Origin: Anaerococcus ihuae
GTDB lineage: Bacteria; Bacillota; Clostridia; Tissierellales; Peptoniphilaceae
Length of the DNA: 64,000 nucleotides
Direction: 5' to 3'
NCBI RefSeq assembly: GCF_928368155.1
Contig: NZ_CAKMRU010000001.1
Location: 998,001-1,062,000, forward strand
In this document: piece after piece, positions 22,778-30,032 of the stretch
Layout of the letters: each line of letters begins with the position of its first letter
Position numbering within the stretch: the stretch's first letter is position 1
Program-made: the position numbers and the translations under genes
The notes under the pieces: model-generated
Seen by the model: only the letters and a program-made list of their open reading frames with translations
Database searches by the model: none
What the model was told of the DNA's origin: nothing

Positions 22778-23503
22778 TTATCCGCTTTGGCTAAAATTAT
22801 TCATCAATATTGATGCAGCTATTGCTGCATTTAATGATTCGATTTTTCCATCCATTTTTATGGATACAAAATCATTTGATAAATCTTTTAAAGATTTGCT
22901 GATTCCATTAGCCTCGTTTCCTATAGCTAATATTATTTTATCACAAGATTTATAATGATCTACAGATTTCCCATTCATATCAGCCAAAATTAATTTGTAA
23001 TCTTTAAAATTTTTCAAATCATCTATATCTAATTCTAAAAAATTTAACCTAAAAATAGATCCCATGCTGGCTCTTATAGTTTTTTCATTGTATAAATCTA
23101 CACAATTGTTTACTAAAATTATATCCTTAAAGGAAAAAGCTTCAGCACTTCTTATAATTGTGCCAAGATTTCCCGGATCTTGCATATGATCTAAAAGTAA
23201 AATTTTATCAGAAGAAATTTCTTTTTCTTTTTTTATTTTAAGTAAGGCTGAAACGCCTTCAGGATTTTCAAGCAAAGATAGCTTATCAAATAATTTATTT
23301 GAAAAAACTATCTTTTTGAAATCAGTCTTATAATCTTTCATATCCTCATTTACAAAAACAAATTCGCATTCAAAATCTTCTGGGATTTGTTCTACTATCT
23401 TTATTGATTCAACTATGAAAGAATTAAACTTTTTCCTGTATTTCTTCTTTTTTAATTTATTTAAATACTTATATTTTTCGTTAGATTCTGATTTTATAAT
23501 CAT
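22778..23503 (-). CDS. TrmH/SpoU family RNA 2'-O-methyltransferase
   Basis: 241-residue SPOUT-class methyltransferase. The N-terminal substrate-binding part is followed by the SpoU motifs DHMQDPGNLGTIIRSAEAF, ILAIGNEANGIS and SLNAAIAASILM, which form the trefoil knot that binds AdoMet. It is probably an rRNA or tRNA ribose methylase; the target base cannot be told from sequence. Starts on the last base of rplT, and in many Firmicutes this gene follows rplT. Confidence 0.9.
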   Translation of the reverse strand: MIIKSESNEKYKYLNKLKKKKYRKKFNSFIVESIKIVEQIPEDFECEFVFVNEDMKDYKTDFKKIVFSNKLFDKLSLLENPEGVSALLKIKKEKEISSDKILLLDHMQDPGNLGTIIRSAEAFSFKDIILVNNCVDLYNEKTIRASMGSIFRLNFLELDIDDLKNFKDYKLILADMNGKSVDHYKSCDKIILAIGNEANGISKSLKDLSNDFVSIKMDGKIESLNAAIAASILMNNFSQSG

Positions 23504-23856
23504 TAAGCTGCTTGGTTAGCAATCTCTACTAATTTTGTAAATTCTTCTGGATTTGATACAGCAATTTCAGCAAGCATTTTTCTGTTTATATCAATGTTTG
23601 CTTTTTTAAGATTTCCCATTAATTTTGAGTAGCTTGTTCCATTTGCTCTTGCTGCTGCATTTATTCTTGCAATCCATAATTTTCTGAAATCTCTTTTTCT
23701 TCTTTTTCTTCCAATATATGCATATTGTAAAGATTTCATTACTGCTTGGTTTGCAGTTTTGAAAAGTAATGATTTAGAACCGTAGTAACCTTTAGCTTGT
23801 TTAAGAACTTTTTTATGTCTTTTTTTTGCGTTTAACGCTCTTTTAACTCTTGCCAT
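23503..23856 (-). CDS. rplT: 50S ribosomal protein L20
   Basis: 117 residues, typical length and sequence ([37 protein letters not shown]). Besides its role in 50S assembly, L20 represses its own operon by binding the leader RNA upstream of infC. 12 bases after rpmI. Confidence 0.98.
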   Translation of the reverse strand: MARVKRALNAKKRHKKVLKQAKGYYGSKSLLFKTANQAVMKSLQYAYIGRKRRKRDFRKLWIARINAAARANGTSYSKLMGNLKKANIDINRKMLAEIAVSNPEEFTKLVEIANQAA

Positions 23857-23868
23857 TATTTCCTCCTA

Positions 23869-24069
23869 TTAGATATTTAATAATCTTTTGATGTTTTTAG
23901 CATCACCTTTTGCAGCTATTGTTGATTTTCTTAATCTTCTTTTTCTTGCTGGTGTTTTCTTAGCTGTAAGGTGTCCCTTGTATGCCTTATGTCTTTTTAT
24001 TTTTCCACTGCCTGTAACTTTAAATCTTTTTGCAGCTGCTCTTTTTGTTTTAATTTTGTTTTTAGCCAT
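23869..24069 (-). CDS. rpmI: 50S ribosomal protein L35
   Basis: 66-residue basic protein with the family pattern ([20 protein letters not shown]... [16 protein letters not shown]). Preceded by AGGAGG. Lies between infC and rplT in the usual order. Confidence 0.97.
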   Translation of the reverse strand: MAKNKIKTKRAAAKRFKVTGSGKIKRHKAYKGHLTAKKTPARKRRLRKSTIAAKGDAKNIKRLLNI

Positions 24070-24078
24070 ATTTTCCTC

Positions 24079-24597
24079 CTAATTTTCTTCTGTATTTGGT
24101 GAGATGAATAATACAAGTGATCTTCCTTCCATAGCTGGTTTCTTATCAACTTGTGCACAATCTCCAACAAATTCCATAAATTTATCTAATAAATCATAGC
24201 CTAAATTTTTATGACCCAATTCTCTACCTTTAAATCTTACAGAAACTTTAACTTTGTCGCCATTGTTTAAAAATTTCTTTGTTTGATTAGCCTTAGTTGA
24301 TAAATCATGATCTTCAATGTTTAAGCTAAATCTTGTTTCTTTTGTTTGAGTTGTTTTTTGTTTTTTCTTATTTTCTTTAGCTTTTTTTTCTTGGTCGTAT
24401 TTGAACTTCCCATAATCCATAATTCTTGCAACTGGTGGCTTAGCATTTGGTGACATTAATACTAGATCCAAATGTTTGTCATAAGCTCTATCCAAAGCTT
24501 CATTTTTTGATACAACTCCAATTTGTGATCCATCTTCGTCTATAAGTCTAAGCTTATTGTCTCTAATTTCGTCATTAATTTTTAACTCTTTTATAAT
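24079..24597 (-). CDS. infC: Translation initiation factor IF-3, AUU start
   Basis: IF-3 binds the 30S subunit and checks the initiator codon. The first residues I-I-K-E-L-K-I-N-D-E-I-R align with the usual Firmicute start (ISKDQIVNEGIR), which begins with AUU. Here GGAGG (24606-24602) lies four bases before ATT at 24597, giving 172 residues. The ATG 36 bases further upstream (24633) lies beyond this ribosome-binding site, near the terminator of the leader, and is unlikely to be used. An AUU start allows IF-3 to control its own synthesis. Both IF-3 domains are present (YGKFKYDQEKKAKE linker, GDKVKVSVRFKGRE). Confidence 0.93.
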   Translation of the reverse strand: MIKELKINDEIRDNKLRLIDEDGSQIGVVSKNEALDRAYDKHLDLVLMSPNAKPPVARIMDYGKFKYDQEKKAKENKKKQKTTQTKETRFSLNIEDHDLSTKANQTKKFLNNGDKVKVSVRFKGRELGHKNLGYDLLDKFMEFVGDCAQVDKKPAMEGRSLVLFISPNTEEN

Positions 24598-24606
24598 GTT
24601 ACCTCC

Positions 24607-24745
24607 AAAATATTCGCATAAAAAAATGGGCACTCAAAGTACCCATTAAAATACAAAATATAATTAGAAAAATTCTAATATAGAGATTGTAACCTGAAAA
24701 CTTATGTCGGCAGGTGAGTAGTGGGTACTTCTTAACTCTCTTTTG
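24607..24745 (-). promoter_or_regulatory. L20 leader (autoregulatory attenuator of infC-rpmI-rplT)
   Basis: The - strand leader has AAGTACCCAC (24730-24721), which can pair either with the following region or with TGGGTACT. The latter forms the terminator stem TGGGTACT/AGTGCCCA (24645-24638 with 24634-24627) and is followed by seven T. The segment TACTCACCTGCCGACATAAG is typical of the L20 leader family. Binding of L20 favours the terminator. Confidence 0.85.
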
Positions 24746-24747
24746 TT

Positions 24748-24776
24748 ATGATACATGAATTTCTAATTTTTGTCAA
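24748..24776 (-). promoter_or_regulatory. Promoter of the infC operon
   Basis: TTGACA (24776-24771), 17-base spacer, TATCAT (24753-24748) on the - strand, placing the transcript start just before the L20 leader. Confidence 0.8.
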
Positions 24777-24794
24777 ATTTTTATTTTCGATTTT

Positions 24795-26171
24795 TTAATC
24801 TCTTTCATTTAATATTCTTGCCATCTCTACACCAGATGCTGATGCTTGAGAAAGTGAATGTGTTACACCCGATCCATCTCCAAGAACAAATAAATTTTCC
24901 TTGCTTGTTTCGAATTTATCATTAACTTCTACAACTGAATTATAAAATTTAACTTCTATTCCATATAAAAGTGTATCATCATTTGCCATTCCTGGTGCAA
25001 TTTTATCAAGAGCATAAATCATTTCGATTATATCGTCTAGTTGTCTTTTTGGCATTACTAATGACAAATCTCCAGCAGTTGCGTTTAAGGTTGGTCTTAA
25101 GAAAGATTTTTTCATTCTTCTTTCTGATGATCTTCTTCCCTTTACAAGATCTCCAAATCTTTGCATCAAAACTCCACCACCAAGCATATTTGAAACTCTT
25201 GCTATTGATTCACCGTATTCATTTGAATCTTTGAATGGTTCTGTAAATTTATTTGTAACTAAAAGTGCAAAATTTGTATTTTCTGTTTGTAATTCTGGGT
25301 TTGCATATGAATGTCCGTTTACTGTCATAATTCCATTTGTATTTTCTGTTACAACTTCACCGTATGGATTCATACAAAATGTTCTTACAAGGTCATTATA
25401 TTGTTTTGTTTGATAAACAATTTTTGCCTCATAAACTTTATCAGTTATGTGCTTGAAAACTTCTGCAGGAACTTCTACACGAACTCCTATATCCACCCTA
25501 TTTTTTTTCATTTCTACATCAAATTCTTGGCAAGTTTCTGAAATCCATTTTGAACCAGATCTTCCTGCAGCAAGAACAAGATATTTACATTTTATTGTTT
25601 CATTCTTGTCGGTTTTTACAAAATAATATCCGTCTTCAAAATCTACACTTATAACTTTTGTCATAAATTCAAAATCTATAGTATCTTTTACATAATCGTA
25701 GATTTTTTGTAAAATTTCTCTATTTCTTTCTGTACCAAAGTGACGAACTTTTGCTGTTAACAAGTGAAGATCATTTCTTAAACATTCTCTTTTAAGTCCA
25801 GTATTTTCTGTAGAATAAAGTTTAGCATCCCCCTTGTCAAAACTCATCAAAACAGAATCCACATATTCCATTAATTCCAAGGCCTTCTTTTCGCCAATAT
25901 AATTATGTAAATCTCCACCAAAATTTGTTGTTATATTATATTTTCCATCAGATAAGGTTCCAGCTCCACCAAATCCATACATTATATTACAAGGTTTGCA
26001 TCCAATACAAGAATCAACTTTTCCTTCTGAAATAGGACATTTTCTAGCTTGAACTTTTCTCCCTTCATCTATTACACAAACTTTTTTATCTGAATTTAAT
26101 TTAGTAAATTCGTAGGCCATAAAAGATCCACTAGCGCCACTGCCTACTACTACAACATCATATTCTCTCAT
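24795..26171 (-). CDS. FAD-dependent oxidoreductase
   Basis: 458-residue flavoprotein. The N-terminal dinucleotide motif VVVGSGASGSFMAYEF is followed by a Cys-rich segment C-P-I-S-E-G-K-V-D-S-C-I-G-C-K-P-C, then GFGGAGTLSDGKYN. The C-terminal part has NLFVLGDGSGVTHSLSQASASG, which closes the FAD site. It belongs to the NAD(P)/FAD-dependent protein group often annotated as FAD-dependent dehydrogenase or sulphide-type reductase. The substrate is not known, and the four clustered cysteines might bind a metal centre. Single gene with its own promoter (extended -10 at 26212-26204). Confidence 0.85.
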   Translation of the reverse strand: MREYDVVVVGSGASGSFMAYEFTKLNSDKKVCVIDEGRKVQARKCPISEGKVDSCIGCKPCNIMYGFGGAGTLSDGKYNITTNFGGDLHNYIGEKKALELMEYVDSVLMSFDKGDAKLYSTENTGLKRECLRNDLHLLTAKVRHFGTERNREILQKIYDYVKDTIDFEFMTKVISVDFEDGYYFVKTDKNETIKCKYLVLAAGRSGSKWISETCQEFDVEMKKNRVDIGVRVEVPAEVFKHITDKVYEAKIVYQTKQYNDLVRTFCMNPYGEVVTENTNGIMTVNGHSYANPELQTENTNFALLVTNKFTEPFKDSNEYGESIARVSNMLGGGVLMQRFGDLVKGRRSSERRMKKSFLRPTLNATAGDLSLVMPKRQLDDIIEMIYALDKIAPGMANDDTLLYGIEVKFYNSVVEVNDKFETSKENLFVLGDGSGVTHSLSQASASGVEMARILNERD

Positions 26172-26203
26172 AACATTCCTTTCTTTATTTCACATACATA
26201 ATC

Positions 26204-26212
26204 ATTATAGCA
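26204..26212 (-). promoter_or_regulatory. Probable promoter of the FAD oxidoreductase gene (extended -10)
   Basis: - strand TGCTATAAT at 26212-26204, an extended -10 box, 33 bases before the ATG at 26171. There is no good -35. Confidence 0.55.
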
Positions 26213-26306
26213 TTTTAAATAATAAAAATGAAATAAATTTTATTTTTATATACTTTTATCTTAAAATTTAATATAATAAAATTACAAAATAAAAAGGAGG
26301 TCTAAA

Positions 26307-26948
26307 ATGAAAGAAAATAAAAAAAATCTTCTTGTCTCTGGATTTATTTTTGTCCTATCAATTATAATTGCTACAATCTTTTACGACAGATTGCCAGAAA
26401 GAATTCCAATTTCTTATGATTTAAATTCAAACGCTAATTTTTATGCTAACAAAACCAAGGCGCTTTTATTTGTTATTATTTTTATGATTTTAATTTATAT
26501 AGCACTTTTTCTAATAATTAGCCTTGATCCAAAATCTGATAAGCACGATCAAAATTACAAACATATATTTTTATTATTTATTCCTGTTTTAAATTTTTTA
26601 ATCGTTACTTTAACAGTTTGGAAAACTTTTAACGATAATATCGATGTGGGAAGAATTTTATTGGTACTATTTTCAATTTTAGTCGCCCTTAGTGGAATAT
26701 TTATGCCGAAGATAAAAAGAAATTATACTATGGGTTTTAGAACTTCTTGGGCTATGGAAGATGATTTTGTTTGGAAAAAAACTCAAAAATTTGCAGGCAT
26801 TTTCTTTTTTCTTAGCGGAATTTTTTCAATAATGGCCCTAACAATTTCATTTGATTTTGGATTTTACTCCTTTATTGGGTCCTTGTTGATTTCTTCCTTA
26901 CTAACTTTTATATATTCATATCTTATTTATAGGAAAAAATCCAAATAA
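26307..26948 (+). CDS. DUF1648/SdpI-family membrane protein
   Basis: 213 residues with about six membrane segments. The N-terminal DUF1648 motif is seen (LPERIPISYDLNSNANFYANK), and the second half has the SdpI-type signature (RNYTMGFRTSWAMEDDFVWKKTQKFAG, in parts). SdpI proteins give immunity to cannibalism toxins in Bacillus, but most relatives, including short ones like this, have unknown roles. AAGGAGG stands seven bases before the ATG, and a -10-like TATAAT is at 26272-26277. Single gene, closed by a long hairpin terminator. Confidence 0.82.
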   Translation: MKENKKNLLVSGFIFVLSIIIATIFYDRLPERIPISYDLNSNANFYANKTKALLFVIIFMILIYIALFLIISLDPKSDKHDQNYKHIFLLFIPVLNFLIVTLTVWKTFNDNIDVGRILLVLFSILVALSGIFMPKIKRNYTMGFRTSWAMEDDFVWKKTQKFAGIFFFLSGIFSIMALTISFDFGFYSFIGSLLISSLLTFIYSYLIYRKKSK

Positions 26949-26955
26949 ATTTATG

Positions 26956-27010
26956 GGTTCTTTGCAAGAATTTTATTAATATCTATTTATTTTCTTGCAA
27001 GGAACCTTTT
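26956..27010 (+). terminator. Terminator after the SdpI-family gene
   Basis: 15-bp stem starting GGTTCTTTGCAAG (26956) and closing with CTTGCAAGGAACC (ending 27006), followed by TTTTCTTG. One G-T pair. Confidence 0.75.
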
Positions 27011-27011
27011 C

Positions 27012-27040
27012 TTGTTTTTTACTTTAATTTGATATATAAT
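27012..27040 (+). promoter_or_regulatory. Promoter of the PEPCK/HprK-like gene
   Basis: TTGTTT (27012-27017), 17-base spacer, TATAAT (27035-27040), 50 bases before the ATG. Confidence 0.65.
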
Positions 27041-27089
27041 TAGTAAAATTATAAATTAAAATGGAAAAGAATTAAGAAAGTGAGAAAAA

Positions 27090-28832
27090 ATGAGTAAAGA
27101 ATTTTCAATAACTGGCAACAAAGCTATCCTTAATTTGTCAGAGCAATTTTTTAATGATGTAAATGAACTTTTAAATAGTGAGTCTTTTCTTGATTTGACA
27201 AAATCATTTATAAATTATCACAAAAAAGATTCAACAAGAGTTTATGCTTATATAGAACAATTTTTTATAAATTCTTCAGTAGACTCCCTTGCAAGAGAGC
27301 TTGTAGATATTTTAAAACTTCTTACAGTTATGAATATTGATGAGATTTCTTCGAAAATTAATAAATACCACAATTTAAATAAGGAAAAAGATGGTGTATT
27401 AAAAATTGTTGAAGAATTTTATAATTACTGGAGAAATCTTGAAAGATATTCAATCATCGAACAAAAAGAAGATTCTAGAGGAGTTGGAGTTGTAAATTTT
27501 GTTGAAATAAATGAAAAATTAAAAAACATGATTCTTCAAGCCTATAGAAGAATCGAGATGAACGTTTTGGGTGAATGGCCAAAAGTTTACAGGCAAGTCC
27601 CAGCAGCTGCCGATGCATCAATTATGATTAGAAAATTTGACAAAAAATATCCAGAAATTTACCAAAGTTTAAATGATATACCTTTTATAACCCAAGTTAT
27701 GATCGAAACACCATACATAACCTACACAAAATCAAATAAAAGAGATGGGATTTTTGAAGAAGTTTATGAAAACCCGATTTTAGATTCTAATATAAATTCC
27801 CCTCACTTTTTTTGCTATCCTGCAAAAGTCGGAGATAATTTAATTTACATTTATTTTCACAGAGATTTACTAACCCACGGAGTTTCCGCATCAAACCTTT
27901 TTGAGCTAGCAGATGTAAAAGAAATTGAAAATAAAAAACCAGATGCTATTTATATTTACGGACCAAAAGATAAGGGCAAAAGAAAAAATTCTTTTTATTA
28001 TGATAAAGAAAATAAATTATACGTTGGATACGTTGCCTACTCCGATAAAGTTGATTACTTTGGATATTTGAAAAAAATGGTCCTTACTTTAAATAATGTA
28101 ATAAACATTAAAAAAGGATATTTACCAATCCACGGCGCTGGACTTTCTGTAGTTTTACAAAATAATAAAACAGTAAATATAGTAATTCTCGGCGACAGTG
28201 GAGCAGGAAAAAGTGAATCAATAGAGGCTTTCAGGACTCTAGCCAAAGATTATATAAAAGAAATGACCATAGTCTTTGACGATATGGGTTCATTTAGAAT
28301 AAAAAATGGAAAAGTTTATGCCTATGGAACAGAAATTGGCGCTTTTGTAAGGCTAGATGACCTTGATGCAGGCTACGCCTTTAAACAAATTGACAGGTCA
28401 ATTTTCATGAACCCAGATAAAATAAATTCAAGATTAATAATGCCAGTTGCAAGTTTTGATGAAATAAATTTAGGATACCAAGTAGACTTTTTCCTATATG
28501 CTGACAATTATTCAGCGGTTCTTGATGGATGTGACTCAATTGAAATTTTTGATAAAAAAGAAGAAGCTTTAAGAGTTTTCAAAAGAGGAGCAAGACTTGC
28601 CAAAGGAACAACAACAGAAACAGGCCTAGTCCAAACATATTTTGCAAATCCATTCGGACCAGTCCAAAAAAGAAAAGAATGTGATAAGCTATTAGATAAA
28701 TATTTTGACAACTTATTTGAAAATAATATAAAAGTAGGAACAATAAAAACCCAATTAGGCATAAGCCACATGGAATTCGAAGGCCCAAGATCCGCAGCCA
28801 TAGAGCTTTTTGAATTGATTAAAAATATGTAA
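27090..28832 (+). CDS. PEPCK/HprK-superfamily P-loop protein
   Basis: 580 residues. The C-terminal half carries a kinase-type nucleotide site: PIHGAG (near residue 346), Walker A GDSGAGKSES (about 367-376), the metal-binding VFDDMG (about 396) and GTEIGAFVRLDDL. The HGA..GDSGxGKSE pattern recalls HPr kinase, and the overall layout recalls ATP-type PEP carboxykinase. The N-terminal 300 residues show no known domain to me. It is too long for HprK and lacks the usual PckA substrate motifs that I can recall, so the reaction is open. Single gene at the left border of the accessory region. Confidence 0.72.
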   Translation: MSKEFSITGNKAILNLSEQFFNDVNELLNSESFLDLTKSFINYHKKDSTRVYAYIEQFFINSSVDSLARELVDILKLLTVMNIDEISSKINKYHNLNKEKDGVLKIVEEFYNYWRNLERYSIIEQKEDSRGVGVVNFVEINEKLKNMILQAYRRIEMNVLGEWPKVYRQVPAAADASIMIRKFDKKYPEIYQSLNDIPFITQVMIETPYITYTKSNKRDGIFEEVYENPILDSNINSPHFFCYPAKVGDNLIYIYFHRDLLTHGVSASNLFELADVKEIENKKPDAIYIYGPKDKGKRKNSFYYDKENKLYVGYVAYSDKVDYFGYLKKMVLTLNNVINIKKGYLPIHGAGLSVVLQNNKTVNIVILGDSGAGKSESIEAFRTLAKDYIKEMTIVFDDMGSFRIKNGKVYAYGTEIGAFVRLDDLDAGYAFKQIDRSIFMNPDKINSRLIMPVASFDEINLGYQVDFFLYADNYSAVLDGCDSIEIFDKKEEALRVFKRGARLAKGTTTETGLVQTYFANPFGPVQKRKECDKLLDKYFDNLFENNIKVGTIKTQLGISHMEFEGPRSAAIELFELIKNM

Positions 28833-29146
28833 AAAAATATATGAAAAAATCAAAACTACAAACTTTTATTTTATAGTTAAAAAGCACTTATAAGTCTCAA
28901 ATGCCGACTAGCCCTATTGAGGATGCAAAATATTCTATCAATTACTATCAATCCAATAACTTCTTAAGACCATTTTTATTTACTGACTTACTCGAAAATT
29001 TTAACAGTATTCCTTTATACTTATTGGTTTATAAAGTAATCTTATTTTAATTAATTTTATATATTTTTTGTCCTCTATATTTGGGTACAAATTTTATATA
29101 ACACAAATATTTCACTCGAAGTGTTAAAATTATTTTTATCTAATTT
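28833..29146. other. Gene-free AT-rich spacer at the left border of the accessory region
   Basis: No open reading frame or RNA gene was recognised. A short inverted pair, CTCAA (28897-28901) and TTGAG (28917-28921), and a longer one, AACAC (29100-29104) with GTGTT (29121-29125), are present. The left end of the outermost inserted unit may lie here, but I found no copy of the guaA core. Confidence 0.5.
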
Positions 29147-29205
29147 AACCTCCTTATTATAATTGTGCGTATGGTTAGCACAATTATAATAAGGAGGTTT
29201 TTTGT
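29147..29205. terminator. 22-bp perfect inverted repeat with T-run
   Basis: Positions 29147-29168 and 29178-29199 are perfectly complementary (22 bp, nine-base loop), followed by a run of T on the + strand. The right arm ends in AAGGAGG, so this ribosome-binding-like sequence is locked in the stem. It could be a strong terminator for the gene ending at 28832, or the end of a vanished insertion element. Confidence 0.6.
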
Positions 29206-29299
29206 GCTTGAAGCTAAAGCTTAATTTTTCCACCTGCATAGCAGTTGGTTGGTTTTTTGTTTCGTTCTCTTTAGTTCGCTCAACTCACTTAAGTAAACA

Positions 29300-29469
29300 C
29301 AAAAAAATGCAAGATGAAATTTACACCTTGCATTTAATACCCAAAATCCTGGAAGGTTTTTGGAAGGAAACTAGGTTAATTTTAATGATTTTAAATCATT
29401 TAGTACCATCTAAAACGTGTATTTTTAAGGATTTCCCTTTCAAGTAATCTTGTATCTTTATTTCCATTA
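29300..29469 (-). repeat. Direct repeat, left copy (guaA-type 3' flank with terminator)
   Basis: About 165 bp that recur, at roughly 85% identity by eye, at 37316-37485. On the - strand it reads from a degenerate guaA core (TAATGGAAATAA, 29469-29458) to a hairpin TGCAAGGTG/CATCTTGCA followed by seven T (near 29305-29330). This is the structure expected for the sequence just behind guaA. A weak open frame on the + strand across it (29202-29447) is not considered a gene. Confidence 0.75.
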
Positions 29470-29633
29470 GTAATAAAAAATGAAGTTTGTGAAATAACAA
29501 ATTTCATCATTCCAAAATCAAATATAATAGCTTGATCAATATTATAAACTTCATTTTTATCTTCATTGTTATAATCAATCGTAATAATATCTATTACTAT
29601 CTTTATACCTACAACTTGCTTATTGATTTCTTT
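29400..29633 (-). pseudogene. Decayed protein-coding remnant A
   Basis: An open - strand stretch of 77 codons with no start codon at its upstream end, reading ..VVGIKIVIDIITIDYNN.. through ..AIIFDFGMMKFVISQTSFF.. to a stop at 29402-29400. Codon use looks real. Its last 23 codons lie inside the 165-bp repeat; in the right-hand copy (37474-37420) the same frame is interrupted by a stop. I do not recognise the family. It is probably the 3' end of a cargo gene cut by insertion. Confidence 0.5.
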
Positions 29634-29686
29634 TTATAGAGTTCTTGTTTCATAGAAGAAGAATCAAACTAATTATTTTTTAATAT

Positions 29687-29899
29687 TTAAGCATCATAGT
29701 CTGCAAACTCTTCCGCTCCAAAATATGGTACTAATTTATAATGATTTTCTATTTCTATTTTTATATTTCCATAACTTATATTATAATCTTTCCAATCATC
29801 AGCACATATATTTACTATTGAATTGCCTTAACCTTTTTCAAGATATCTAAATCCTTGTCTTAAATAATTAATTCCATTAATTACCCACTTTAGATAAAA
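29687..29899 (-). pseudogene. Decayed protein-coding remnant B
   Basis: - strand frame with coding character (..WVINGINYLRQGFRYLEKG, then an in-frame TAA, then GNSIVNICADDWKDYNISYG.. to ..YFGAEEFADYDA and a stop at 29689-29687). It has no start codon and one nonsense codon near 29830. The family is unknown. It and remnant A fill the gap between the nuclease gene and the left repeat. Confidence 0.5.
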
Positions 29900-30032
29900 T
29901 TAATTTTCTTTGATTTTGTATTATTTGAATTTTTTAAACTATAAAAGATTTATTTTTATATTATCTTAATTAAATTAAGTGTTCCTAATAATAACAACAT
30001 TTGGAATAAACTATTATATTTTATAAATTTAC

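Noticed and set aside
29202-29447. Open frame of 81 codons starting with TTG after AAGGAGG
   Set aside because: It runs backwards over the 165-bp repeat and terminator, the ribosome-binding sequence is inside a 22-bp stem, and the - strand shows better coding character.
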